Positions 35,564 through 43,880 of a stretch of 64,000 nt of DNA are shown here, in pieces; within the stretch, counting starts at the first letter, position 1; each line of letters starts with the position of its first letter. The stretch comes from Silvibacterium bohemicum. Lineage in GTDB: Bacteria > Acidobacteriota > Terriglobia > Terriglobales > Acidobacteriaceae. Position numbers and translations under genes: made by a program. A model generated the notes under the pieces. The model ran no database searches. It was not told the DNA's origin and worked only from the letters and a program-made list of their open reading frames with translations. The stretch covers positions 806,001 to 870,000 of the forward strand of contig NZ_LBHJ01000004.1 of the NCBI RefSeq assembly GCF_001006305.1, written 5' to 3'.

Positions 35564-37444
35564 ATGCCACCGAAGGTAATTGGTTGTCAATGTCGTTTTG
35601 TTGCAATTGTCCTCGTCCTGCTCTTGGCATTGAATGCGCCAAGCAGCGCACTCGCGCAGGATCAGGGAAGCAGTACTGACGATAAGAAGGCGCTCCTGGA
35701 CCGCATCGATCGCTTGGAGCGAGCCTTAGCCGCAGTGCAAGCACAGTTAAATGCGATGCAAGGCAAGCCCTCCGCCTCAGTAGTAGCGGCAGCTCCCTCC
35801 GTTCCAGCAGCTGCACCGGCAGTAAACCAGCCTGCGGCAGCTCCCCAGGAGCCGGCTACAGCTCAGGTAGCGCCTCCGCGTGTTGCGCCCGACACGAATC
35901 CCGGATCGACAACACCTTCCAGCGCCGGAGTGTATCCCACAGCTGTTGCCAATCAGACCATCGGAGAAAACCAGCCCACAACAGCAGAGCAGGCTCAGCA
36001 TCGGTGGTTTGAGCGCAAGCCGGGCAGAGACTTGAGCTTCTACACACACGGTGGAGAAATCACCGCTTACGGCAACCTCGACGTCTCGTTCGATGTGGTG
36101 ACCAAGGGCATCGGCGGACTGCGAGATTCCAATGGTCTGGGTCCCGTCGGCAACATGGGTTGGTTAGAAGATCTTTCAACCAACTTGTCTTTTGTCGGCG
36201 TACGTGGCACGCAGGCTACCGGCATCAACAACCTGAACTTCATCTATCAACTGGAAACCCAGATAGAGATCTCAGCCGCGCCCGGCATTCAGCAAAGTAA
36301 TAGCGAAGAGCAGAATACGGTCCAGGGCACCCTGTTCACCCGCAACAGTTATATCGGCTTAGGCGATAAGAGATGGGGCGCCTTCCTGTTCGGCAAATCA
36401 GACGCACCCTACAAACAGTCCACCGCACGCCTGAATCCCTTCGTCGGCATGGAAGGCGACAACGCTGTGATTATGGGCAACACGGGTGGTGACAATCGCG
36501 TTGAGTTCGGCACGCGGTTGGATCACTCCCTCTGGTACTCCTCGCCGAATCTCCACGGCTACGAGTTCAACATTCTCTTTTCGCCGGGGCAAAATCGCTC
36601 CAACGATAGCGACAATCTTGCCGCGGGCGAACCCGATTGCACCGGCGGCGATAATCCTGGAGATGGCGCCGATCTACCCGATGCTTGCAACGACGGCAGC
36701 TGGAGCGACGCCGTCAGCGCCAGTGTGTCGTACACCAAAGAGCCTCTTTACATTACCGCAGCATACGAACGTCACATGAAGGTCAACCGGCAAAGCGATC
36801 TCACCGCGTTGTACGCCACACCCGTGCCGGCCGACTATACCGGACCTGTCAATTACAACTCTTACAATGTGCCGATTTCCTACTACAACGCAGATGTAGC
36901 TGACGAAGACGCAGGTAAAGTAGGCATACAGTATGGGTTCTTTAACAAGAAGACCGTGGTCAGCGCGGAAGTCGAAACACTGCACCGGTACGTGCCGTAC
37001 TATCTGGAATTTCAGAATGAGCGGCAGCGCCTGGGCAGCTGGCTCGCGTTCACGCAAGCTCTCAGCTCCGCCGACAGTTTGTCCATCGGCTGGGCCGCTG
37101 CCTACCGGACGCCGGGCGATCCCGGGCAACACAACTCTTCCTTCGTTCAGGCGCCGCTTGGTTTCGCAGGCGATCTGTACGGAGGCCGCGGCGTAAACAA
37201 CAAGTCCGACATGTATACGGCGGTCTACCGGCACCGGATTGGCGATGGCCTCACGGCTTATACCAACTGGGCCGCAACCTTCAACGATCAGTTCGCGCAC
37301 TATGACTTAGGAGCCGGCGGTCACGGCGTCAAGACGGATGGCCATGACGCTTTCGACGCGGTGGGCAACGAGTTCTCCGACCCGCACTTGTGGGCCGGCG
37401 GTCGCCTGAAGGGGGTTTCCGTAGGCATGGAGAAGCGCTTCTAA
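35564..37444 (+). CDS. Outer-membrane porin with N-terminal coiled coil
   Basis: A 626-residue exported protein. The signal peptide ends at about residue 31 (SALA-QDQ), then a short coiled coil (DRIDRLERALAAVQAQLNAM, 47-66) that may bind peptidoglycan or trimerise, and a Pro/Ala-rich linker (about 70-150). A Gram-negative porin barrel of about 460 residues follows (TAYGNLDVSFDVVTKG, LFTRNSYIGLGDKRWGAFLFGK), closing in VSVGMEKRF with a terminal Phe as in most outer-membrane proteins. The ATG has GGAG six to seven bases upstream. Substrate unknown. A hairpin terminator follows the stop. Confidence 0.86.
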   Translation: MPPKVIGCQCRFVAIVLVLLLALNAPSSALAQDQGSSTDDKKALLDRIDRLERALAAVQAQLNAMQGKPSASVVAAAPSVPAAAPAVNQPAAAPQEPATAQVAPPRVAPDTNPGSTTPSSAGVYPTAVANQTIGENQPTTAEQAQHRWFERKPGRDLSFYTHGGEITAYGNLDVSFDVVTKGIGGLRDSNGLGPVGNMGWLEDLSTNLSFVGVRGTQATGINNLNFIYQLETQIEISAAPGIQQSNSEEQNTVQGTLFTRNSYIGLGDKRWGAFLFGKSDAPYKQSTARLNPFVGMEGDNAVIMGNTGGDNRVEFGTRLDHSLWYSSPNLHGYEFNILFSPGQNRSNDSDNLAAGEPDCTGGDNPGDGADLPDACNDGSWSDAVSASVSYTKEPLYITAAYERHMKVNRQSDLTALYATPVPADYTGPVNYNSYNVPISYYNADVADEDAGKVGIQYGFFNKKTVVSAEVETLHRYVPYYLEFQNERQRLGSWLAFTQALSSADSLSIGWAAAYRTPGDPGQHNSSFVQAPLGFAGDLYGGRGVNNKSDMYTAVYRHRIGDGLTAYTNWAATFNDQFAHYDLGAGGHGVKTDGHDAFDAVGNEFSDPHLWAGGRLKGVSVGMEKRF

Positions 37445-37495
37445 ACAATTCTCCAACCGCGCTACGAATCTCCACTTGAACTTCAACAACAAACC

Positions 37496-37533
37496 AAGGG
37501 CCTGTGTCCTCATAAAAAGGGGCACAGGCCCTT
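37496..37533 (+). terminator. Hairpin terminator after the porin gene
   Basis: Perfect 11-bp stem: AAGGGCCTGTG (37496-37506) with CACAGGCCCTT (37523-37533), loop of 16 bases. Only a short T-run follows, so strength is uncertain. It lies about 50 bases after the porin stop. Confidence 0.68.
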
Positions 37534-37640
37534 TACCATTGCACCACGAGAAGATCCGCCTGCTCGACCTTGCAAGCCATTCTCAGCTGCTCATCAAATA
37601 TTTCAGGGAACCCAAACCTGGAATCAGGTTTCGAGGATTT

Positions 37641-37716
37641 TGGAGCACCGGGCGGGAATTGAACCCGCGAATACTGGTTTTGCAGACCAGCGCGTTAGCC
37701 ACTTCGCCACCGGTGC
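37641..37716 (-). tRNA. tRNA-Cys (anticodon GCA)
   Basis: On the minus strand a full cloverleaf can be drawn: acceptor GCACCGG/CCGGTGC, anticodon stem CTGGT/ACCAG with loop CTGCAAA (anticodon GCA), T arm GCGGG-TTCAATT-CCCGC. The discriminator base is U, as in nearly all tRNA-Cys, and CCA is encoded. It differs in most stem positions from the second tRNA-Cys at 41697. Confidence 0.95.
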
Positions 37717-37770
37717 CCATGGTCAATCTGTCTTGCTTCTTTGTCCTGGCGAGCGGAGAACTTAGGCTTT

Positions 37771-37796
37771 CCCACGTCTGAGAACTCAGACGTGGG
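37771..37796. repeat. Perfect 12-bp inverted repeat (REP-like)
   Basis: CCCACGTCTGAG (37771-37782) and CTCAGACGTGGG (37785-37796) are exact complements with a 2-base loop. It lies between the tRNA-Cys and the peroxiredoxin stop. No U-tract follows on either strand. With the hairpin at 289-330 it suggests a family of short palindromes between genes. Confidence 0.75.
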
Positions 37797-37836
37797 ATCC
37801 GAATCACTTTCCACTCTGATGCTTCCGAAGGATAAC

Positions 37837-38493
37837 TTACTTCGGCTGCGTCGTGGTACGCAGATAAGGCTTCACCGTCTTGTAGCCGGGGAAGATCTTG
37901 TCCGCTTCTTCGTTGGAGACGGCTCCGGTGATGATTACGTCGTCGCCCTGCTTCCAGTTCGCCGGGGTGGCTACCTTGTGCTTGCTGGTGAGTTGAATGG
38001 AGTCGAGTACGCGGATGATCTCGTCGAAGTTGCGGCCGGTCGTCATGGGATAGGCCAAGGTCAGCTTGATGCGCTTGTCGGGGCCGATGACGAAGACGGT
38101 GCGCACGGGCGCATTGTTGGCCGGCGTACGGCCCTCAGAGGTCTCTCCTGCGTCGGCAGCCAGCATGTCATAAAGCTTGGCAATCTTAAGCTCGGGATCG
38201 CCGATCAGGGGATAATTCACTGCATATCCGCCTACGTCCTGGATGTCGGTAGCCCACTTCTCATGGTTGGTGACCGGGTCAACGCTGAGACCGATGACCT
38301 TCGCGCCGCGCTCGGCAAACTGTTTTTCAAGACCAGCGACTGCTCCCAGCTCTGTGGTGCAGACCGGCGTAAAGTCCTTGGGATGGGAAAAGAGGACAGC
38401 CCAGTTGTCGCCGATCCACTCGTGAAAGTGGATGGTGCCATGGGTAGTTTCAGCAGTGAAGTCCGGTGCGATATCGTTGATGCGCAGTGACAT
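37837..38493 (-). CDS. 1-Cys peroxiredoxin (Prx6 type)
   Basis: A 218-residue thiol peroxidase that reduces H2O2 and organic peroxides. The peroxidatic Cys is C45 in FTPVCTTELG, with P38 and T42 of the usual active-site loop. It is the only Cys in the protein, so an outside thiol must resolve the sulfenate. The long C-terminal domain (TGRNFDEIIRVLDSIQL to FPGYKTVKPYLR) is typical of the Prx6 group. It appears to be a single gene, divergent from phzF across 284 bases. Confidence 0.94.
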   Translation of the reverse strand: MSLRINDIAPDFTAETTHGTIHFHEWIGDNWAVLFSHPKDFTPVCTTELGAVAGLEKQFAERGAKVIGLSVDPVTNHEKWATDIQDVGGYAVNYPLIGDPELKIAKLYDMLAADAGETSEGRTPANNAPVRTVFVIGPDKRIKLTLAYPMTTGRNFDEIIRVLDSIQLTSKHKVATPANWKQGDDVIITGAVSNEEADKIFPGYKTVKPYLRTTTQPK

Positions 38494-38777
38494 GTCTCTC
38501 TCGCCTTTTCGGTGAATCCGAATCGTTCTGGATTAAAAAGCCTTGGTAAAAGTAAAAACCCGCCAGAGCATGTTTTATGCCGGCGGGCGTATGAGCTTAA
38601 GGATTTACTTTTGCTCTAGAGGCACCCCGGCATAGTGCGGCAACGACAGCAGCAGCACAGACACGCGCGGGTTAGAGCAAATCGGGTCATAGTGGTAATT
38701 CGGCGAAGCAGCGGATGCTAAAGCCCTTCTAATATCCGAGAATAGAACCTGAAAGGAGTGGTGTCAATTTCAGCCGT

Positions 38778-39695
38778 ATGCGTGAATTTGAATATCAACT
38801 CTGCGACGTATTCACCGCCAGGAGACTTGAGGGCAATCAACTCGCCGTTTTCCTCGATGCCGGCAATCTCTCAGATGCCGAGATGCAGGCCCTGGCGCGC
38901 GAGACAAACCTTTCCGAGACAACGTTCCTCTGCCGCCGCGACGCAGCGACAGAAAGCGAGCGCGGGGTGCGGGTGCGCATCTTCACAACCGAGGAGGAGC
39001 TTCCCTTCGCTGGACATCCCACGTTGGGCACGGCTGCCACCATTCGCTCGCTCTTTCCGGAGTTTCAGGGAGCGGGGAAGATTGTCCTCGACCTGAAGGC
39101 TGGCCAGGTGCCGGTGGTTTTCCATCCCGAAAAGAGCACCGTTACTGCCGCGTTCGGCCGGATGACGCAGCCCCAGCCGGTCTTCGGCAGATTGCATGAC
39201 GCGGCCGAGATCGCTCCTTTGCTCGGGCTTCGCAAGGAGGATCTGGAGCCAGACCGCACTCCACAGACAGTGTCAACGGGTCTTCCCTTCTGCGTTGTAG
39301 TGCTTCGATCGGTCGAGGCATTAACCCGCATGCGATTGCAGGGAGCGGCCAGTGAAGAATATTTTCAGCGCGCAGAGAACAGCGACGCGCAGGGGCCGCA
39401 CGCGAAATTCTTTTACGCCCTTGCTGCAGAGGCTCCCGGACGATGGCGTGCGCGGATGCAGTTCTATAACGGCGAAGATCCGGCTACGGGATCGGCGGCG
39501 GGATGCGCAATTTCTTATCTGGTGCAGCATGGAGTCGTGCCTGCCGGCGAGGAAGTGCACCTGCAACAGGGCATCGAGATTCATCGCGCCAGCGATATTT
39601 ACGCAACCGCGAATTTGCTCGACGGGAAAGTTGGCGAAGTTCACGTAGGCGGCAGCACTGTTCTAGTTGCAAAGGGACGCTTTTTCCTTGAGTGA
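38778..39695 (+). CDS. PhzF-family isomerase/epimerase-like protein
   Basis: A 305-residue protein of the PhzF fold (two similar halves, diaminopimelate-epimerase-like). It shows VFTARRLEGNQLAVFLDA, the catalytic Glu in NLSETTF (about residue 47), FTTEEELPFAGHPTLGTA and, in the second half, EDPATGSAAGC. Most PhzF homologues outside phenazine clusters have unknown substrates, and no phenazine genes are near. The ATG has AAAGGAG 19 bases upstream, an unusually long spacing. No earlier in-frame start exists. Confidence 0.85.
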   Translation: MREFEYQLCDVFTARRLEGNQLAVFLDAGNLSDAEMQALARETNLSETTFLCRRDAATESERGVRVRIFTTEEELPFAGHPTLGTAATIRSLFPEFQGAGKIVLDLKAGQVPVVFHPEKSTVTAAFGRMTQPQPVFGRLHDAAEIAPLLGLRKEDLEPDRTPQTVSTGLPFCVVVLRSVEALTRMRLQGAASEEYFQRAENSDAQGPHAKFFYALAAEAPGRWRARMQFYNGEDPATGSAAGCAISYLVQHGVVPAGEEVHLQQGIEIHRASDIYATANLLDGKVGEVHVGGSTVLVAKGRFFLE

Positions 39696-40220
39696 TTCAC
39701 ATGGTTTCAACAAGCCGGATGCGTGGAAACGCCAGTGTTCATCACAGGAAGCCCATTTGCGGTGGAATGTGCACACGAAAGTCATCCCCTTCTTCGCCTG
39801 ATATTCCCTATTTACACGCCGTACCGCCCTTCGTACTCTTGGCAAGCGTTCCAGAAAAACGGAACACAACTTTCGCCGACTGACCTACAACTTGACCTAG
39901 AGCGGGAGCGTGCAACGTGTGCGCCGACCGCTGCCTGCCATGTTCCGGGAAGCACACCGAGAAGCGCGCAAGCAGCGGTCAGGCGCAGGCAAACACGCGG
40001 CATCTCTCTGCTCTCCGCATCCTGATCCCTACGGATATGCGGCCCCGTGCTTTCGCGCGGCACCATGATTCTCATGATGCCGCAACGAGCGTGGCAGGGA
40101 GCCTCATTTTTCCAAAAGGGGTCAGGGTGCGGCCACCGAAACCCTCTGCGGGGGCACTTACTCGAAGTGTGCCTGCACATTGATAGCCTTGCGTGCAATG
40201 CGAGGCAGCCAAGGAAAAGA
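39696..40220. other. 525-base region without a supported gene
   Basis: Between phzF and the response regulator. Open frames on both strands here lack ribosome sites and protein-like composition. A TTGACC at 39892-39897 lacks a matching -10. It may hold the promoter and a long leader of the response regulator, or a small RNA. I see nothing else. Confidence 0.4.
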
Positions 40221-40688
40221 ATGAGACCTAAAAAAACAATCCTTTGCGTCGATGACAATGAACAAGCCCTTGCCGTCCGTAAATTTCTGCTCGAAACCCG
40301 CGGTTACCGCGTACTCACCGCCAACTCTGCCCACGACGGCCTGGATATCTTCCGCAATGGCGGAATCGATTTGGTCGTAAGCGATCTGCTGATGCCGCAG
40401 ATGGACGGCAATGAAATGGTCCGCCGCATGAAGGACATCTCACCCGAAGTACCCATGATGCTGGTCAGCGGTACGGTCAAAGCCTTTGAGCGCGCCAACC
40501 GCGCGGACGCCTTCCTGCCCAAAGGCGCCTGCTCGCCGGTCGAAATGCTGGAGCGCATCCGCGTCATGATCGCCCGCAAACGCGGCCCCAAGAAAGCCGT
40601 GGTGGTGCGGCCGGGGATGCTGCCCGTTCCCAGCCATGGCCAGGACGCCATCTTCGCCGGCTCCATTCAGCCTGCGCTTGCTTCCTAA
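40221..40688 (+). CDS. Stand-alone response regulator receiver protein
   Basis: A 155-residue protein: a receiver domain (about 5-120) with D11-D12 (ILCVDDNEQ), phospho-acceptor D55 (LVVSDLLMPQMDG), S in MLVSGT and K in AFLPKGACSP. A basic tail of about 30 residues follows (ARKRGPKKAVVVR) with no DNA-binding fold. ATG 40221 is chosen for AAGGAAAAG just upstream; the frame is open back to 40047, but that extension has no homology. No kinase is adjacent. The output partner is unknown; the next gene, an ABC ATPase 43 bases later, may be unrelated. Confidence 0.86.
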   Translation: MRPKKTILCVDDNEQALAVRKFLLETRGYRVLTANSAHDGLDIFRNGGIDLVVSDLLMPQMDGNEMVRRMKDISPEVPMMLVSGTVKAFERANRADAFLPKGACSPVEMLERIRVMIARKRGPKKAVVVRPGMLPVPSHGQDAIFAGSIQPALAS

Positions 40689-40731
40689 ACAGCCGCCACC
40701 CTCAGGGCTGCGCCGCATTTACAATAGGCCA

Positions 40732-41445
40732 GTGCAGCCCATCATTCGCGCCGAACATCTTGGCAAGACCTACCGCTCGGGAAAGATCGAGGTTCCGGCA
40801 CTCCAGGACGCCACGTTTACCGTGGATCCCGGCGAATTTGTAAGCATCGTCGGTCCTTCGGGCAGCGGCAAATCCACATTGTTTTATTTACTCGGCGGGC
40901 TGACGCGCGCCACATCCGGCAAGATGATCATCGATGGCGTCGACTTCGCCACGCTCAATGACGGTGAGCGCACCGAAATGCGGAAGTCTAAGATCGGCTT
41001 CATCTTCCAGAAGTTCAACCTGCTGCCCACGCTGACGGCACGGCAGAATATCGAGATCGCCTATGGCATCTCGGGACGCTCCGAGCCTTTGGATAAAGGC
41101 CATCTGGCGCATCTGACAGACATGCTGGGCATCACCGACCGGCTCGATCACCGTCCGTCGGAGCTCTCCGGCGGTCAGCAGCAGCGGGTTGCGATTGCGC
41201 GGGCGCTGGTTACGCGGCCAGCCATCATTCTGGCCGATGAGCCCACCGGCAACCTGGACACGGCCAGCTCCGATGCCGTGCTCGAGATGTTGCAGCGCAG
41301 CAATCGCGAATTCAAGCAGACGGTGTTGATGATCACGCACAATCCGGAAGCGGCATCCATCGCGGATCGGATCCTGCGCATGCGCGACGGAAAGATTACG
41401 GGAATCGAGGCGGGATTGGGCCGCGTGGTTCACGCGACGATCTAA
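40732..41445 (+). CDS. LolD/MacB-type ABC transporter ATP-binding protein
   Basis: A 237-residue ATPase with Walker A GPSGSGKST, Q-loop FQKFNLLPTLTA, signature LSGGQQQR and Walker B IILADEPTGNLD, followed by the switch His in MITHNP. The TGNLD D-loop and the length fit the LolD/MacB/FtsE group, which drives lipoprotein release or efflux. The start is GTG 40732; an ATG in frame at 40636 would lie inside the response-regulator gene. No permease gene follows, so it is an orphan that must pair with a membrane protein coded elsewhere. Confidence 0.88.
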   Translation: MQPIIRAEHLGKTYRSGKIEVPALQDATFTVDPGEFVSIVGPSGSGKSTLFYLLGGLTRATSGKMIIDGVDFATLNDGERTEMRKSKIGFIFQKFNLLPTLTARQNIEIAYGISGRSEPLDKGHLAHLTDMLGITDRLDHRPSELSGGQQQRVAIARALVTRPAIILADEPTGNLDTASSDAVLEMLQRSNREFKQTVLMITHNPEAASIADRILRMRDGKITGIEAGLGRVVHATI

Positions 41446-41480
41446 TCGGTTATCTGCAATAAGTTATTGGGGAGGCCGCG

Positions 41481-41510
41481 TTGACCTTACGCGCGCCACA
41501 CCGATATACT
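41481..41510 (+). promoter_or_regulatory. Sigma-70-type promoter for tRNA-Gly / tRNA-Cys
   Basis: TTGACC (41481-41486), an 18-base spacer, then TATACT (41505-41510), followed 13 bases later by the tRNA-Gly start. The boxes match 5 of 6 bases at each position and are typical of a strong stable-RNA promoter. Confidence 0.78.
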
Positions 41511-41523
41511 TAAAAAGAACCAA

Positions 41524-41598
41524 GCGGGAGTAGCTCAGTGGTAGAGCATCGCCTTGCCAAGGCGAGGGTCGCGGGTTCAAGTCCCGTCTCCCGCTCCA
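41524..41598 (+). tRNA. tRNA-Gly (anticodon GCC)
   Basis: Acceptor GCGGGAG pairs with CTCCCGC. The D arm contains AGCTCAGTGGTAGAGC, the anticodon stem CGCC/GGCG frames loop TTGCCAA (GCC), and the T arm is CGGG-TTCAAGT-CCCG. CCA is encoded. It is probably co-transcribed with the tRNA-Cys 98 bases downstream. Confidence 0.96.
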
Positions 41599-41696
41599 AT
41601 CAGCACGGACCCGGTCGTCATTCCAAGGGCGAACACCGAAGCTGTCATTTTCACGCCTCCCGACGTAGGATTACCAGTTGGCTTTCGCTGTCCAGG

Positions 41697-41774
<78 letters not shown>

Positions 41775-41891
41775 CTTCTACGGTGAATCCACAGAACAAC
41801 TGGTTGATGAAACCGCGCCAGCTATCATTGATCGTCTCTGCTGATCGAAAACGCTGCGAATAGAATGAACAGAAATCGATAGCGAAATTTC

Positions 41892-42941
41892 ATGTCCGCC
41901 CCCAGTAGAAACCTCCTTCTCGGTCCCCTTCTTAAAAGTGTTTCGCGCTCTTTCTATCTCACCCTAAGGGTGCTGCCCGTCGGAATGCGTGGTCCGGTTG
42001 GTCTGGCGTACCTCCTGGCCCGGGCTGCGGACACCATCGCCGACACATCGCTGATCACCCCAGAGAAGCGAATGGACCTGCTGCTGTCCCTCCGCAGCCA
42101 GGTGAATGGTCTCCCCGATGAAGACGCGCTGCAACGCATGAAGCTGGAAGTGGCCAGCCAGCAAAAGGATTTGGACGAAAAGCTTCTGCTCGAGTCTCTT
42201 GGTCCCGCGTTTGAGGTTTTATCCCAATTGAGCGAGCCAGACCGGGAGGCGGTGCGCGACATTGTCACCACGATCACCGAGGGGATGGAGTTCGATCTGC
42301 GCACATTTCCCTCCGAATCCTCCGGGCAGATGGCCGCACTTCAGGAATTCGCCGAGCTTGATCGATACACTTACCTGGTTGCGGGATGCGTCGGAGAGTT
42401 CTGGACGAAGATGACCTACGCGTATGCCCCAGGGAGTTTCAGTGACCCGCAAGAACTGGTGCTGGAGCGCGGCGTCCGGTTCGGGAAAGCATTGCAGATG
42501 ACGAACGTTCTGCGGGACTGCCCAAAGGATCTGCGCATCGGCCGCTGCTATCTGCCGGCCACGATGCTCGCTCGATTCGACCTGAGCCCGCAAGACCTCT
42601 TGCTGCCTGAAACATCGTTGCGTTCGCGGCCGGTACTGTTCGAGCTTATCGGCAAGGCCCTCGATCACTATCGCGAAGGCATCGACTACACGCTCTCACT
42701 GCCCGCCTTCTCTATCCGGCTTCGCCTGGCCTGCCTGTGGCCGATCTTGATCGGGCTGGAGACGCTGTTGCTCCTCGCGTCCAACGATCGCTGGCTCGAT
42801 CCGGCGCACCCCTCGAAGATACGGCGCGGCGATGTGTACCGCATCCTGGCATTGTCCCTGCCCATCGTGACTTCCAACACGCTGCTGCGGAGATGGGCTG
42901 TGGGGCTGGTCGCAAAAATTGAAGCAGGCATGAAAGCCTGA
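41892..42941 (+). CDS. Squalene/phytoene synthase family protein
   Basis: A 349-residue head-to-head prenyl synthase. The first Asp motif is D47-x3-D51 (RAADTIADTS), and SRSFYLTLRVLPVGMR and LAYLLARAADT match the family. The second metal motif is NVLRDCPKDLRIGRCYLP, with D in the usual NVLRD. These enzymes join two farnesyl- or geranylgeranyl-diphosphates. Length and the YLP segment fit squalene synthase somewhat better than phytoene synthase, but no HpnD/E or CrtI gene lies nearby to settle it. A hydrophobic stretch near 275-295 may anchor it to the membrane. Confidence 0.85.
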   Translation: MSAPSRNLLLGPLLKSVSRSFYLTLRVLPVGMRGPVGLAYLLARAADTIADTSLITPEKRMDLLLSLRSQVNGLPDEDALQRMKLEVASQQKDLDEKLLLESLGPAFEVLSQLSEPDREAVRDIVTTITEGMEFDLRTFPSESSGQMAALQEFAELDRYTYLVAGCVGEFWTKMTYAYAPGSFSDPQELVLERGVRFGKALQMTNVLRDCPKDLRIGRCYLPATMLARFDLSPQDLLLPETSLRSRPVLFELIGKALDHYREGIDYTLSLPAFSIRLRLACLWPILIGLETLLLLASNDRWLDPAHPSKIRRGDVYRILALSLPIVTSNTLLRRWAVGLVAKIEAGMKA

Positions 42942-42957
42942 TCAAGCGGGTCTTTGG

Positions 42958-43761
42958 CTACTTCGTTGTCACACCCGCTGCTTGAACCATTTCGACCAAC
43001 ACTTTCCGCGTCTCCTGAGCGTTTGAGACTTCGCGAATGTAGTTGATGCGAACCCCCTTCATCCCCTCGGCGGTTTTCAGTTTCAGGAAAAATCCAAGAC
43101 GATCGACCGCGGTCATCGCAGCCTCGCTCGCTTCATGGCCGGCATGCGTTCGGGCGAGAAGAATCATGGCCGGAACATGGTCTGCGTTCATGTGGGCCAG
43201 GATGCCTGGCGCCGCCTCGGCAAGCGGATCCGGCTTCGCCAGCTTGTAGTCATCGGCTGAGACCCAGCCCATCACCCCGAAACCGCCGACATAGTAGATA
43301 TCCAATGGCTGAAGGCGATAGAAACTGAAATCGTCGAAATCAACCCACGAGCGGCTGTTCTCATACCTGGCTAAATACTGCTCACGCACGGAAAAAACTT
43401 CAGCCTCTGGGACCGGCTCAACGTCGCCGACCAGAGTGGCGCGGGCAGCGCCAAGCGGATCGCCGTCGGCAGCCTGTCCGATAAACAAACTGGCTCGCGG
43501 CTCGCTCTTCAAATTCTGGGTGTGCATTGCCATGGAGCTGATCAGGAAGAGCGGACGCCCTTCAAGATCGAGTGCGAATGGCATCAGCGAACCAAACGGA
43601 TAGCCGGGCCGTTTCCGCGACATTGTCGATAGCGTTGCGATCGACGTCAGCGCGATCAGCGTTCGAACACGCTCCGCATAGGTCGGCTCCGGAAGCTGGG
43701 GCAGATCGGGTCCTGTATACGCGTGGCGGCGAGAAGCGGCGGTAGTCTCAGTAGAGGTCAT
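42958..43761 (-). CDS. HugZ-like heme-binding/FMN-fold protein with DUF2470 domain
   Basis: A 267-residue protein: a split-barrel (pyridoxamine-phosphate-oxidase-like) domain (about 30-165, LIALTSIATLSTMSRKRPGYPFGS) and a C-terminal DUF2470 domain with ILAHMNADHVPAMI. The HMNADH segment carries the His used for heme binding in HugZ-type heme oxygenases. It may degrade or store heme; oxygenase activity is not shown by sequence alone. ATG 43761 is preferred, but GGAGGAG lies about 13 bases upstream, so an earlier start (43785 or 43797) is possible. Confidence 0.78.
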   Translation of the reverse strand: MTSTETTAASRRHAYTGPDLPQLPEPTYAERVRTLIALTSIATLSTMSRKRPGYPFGSLMPFALDLEGRPLFLISSMAMHTQNLKSEPRASLFIGQAADGDPLGAARATLVGDVEPVPEAEVFSVREQYLARYENSRSWVDFDDFSFYRLQPLDIYYVGGFGVMGWVSADDYKLAKPDPLAEAAPGILAHMNADHVPAMILLARTHAGHEASEAAMTAVDRLGFFLKLKTAEGMKGVRINYIREVSNAQETRKVLVEMVQAAGVTTK

Positions 43762-43880
43762 AGAAGGGTCATCTCTCCTCCCCATCCTACCGCGCATCGC
43801 AGCCGGCGCAGATTTTCACCGGCTGCTGTACTTTCGTCGATTGGATTTAGTAACTCCGCGCGACTCTTCAGGCAGCGATA

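Noticed and set aside
38558-38590. Imperfect CCCGCC/GGCGGG hairpin upstream of phzF considered as a small RNA terminator
   Set aside because: Only 6 + 4 paired bases with an internal loop, and no promoter or transcript start in front of it could be recognised.
39812-40258. Possible minus-strand gene in the phzF-response regulator gap
   Set aside because: Cys/Arg-rich composition, no ribosome site, and its 5' end overlaps the response regulator start.
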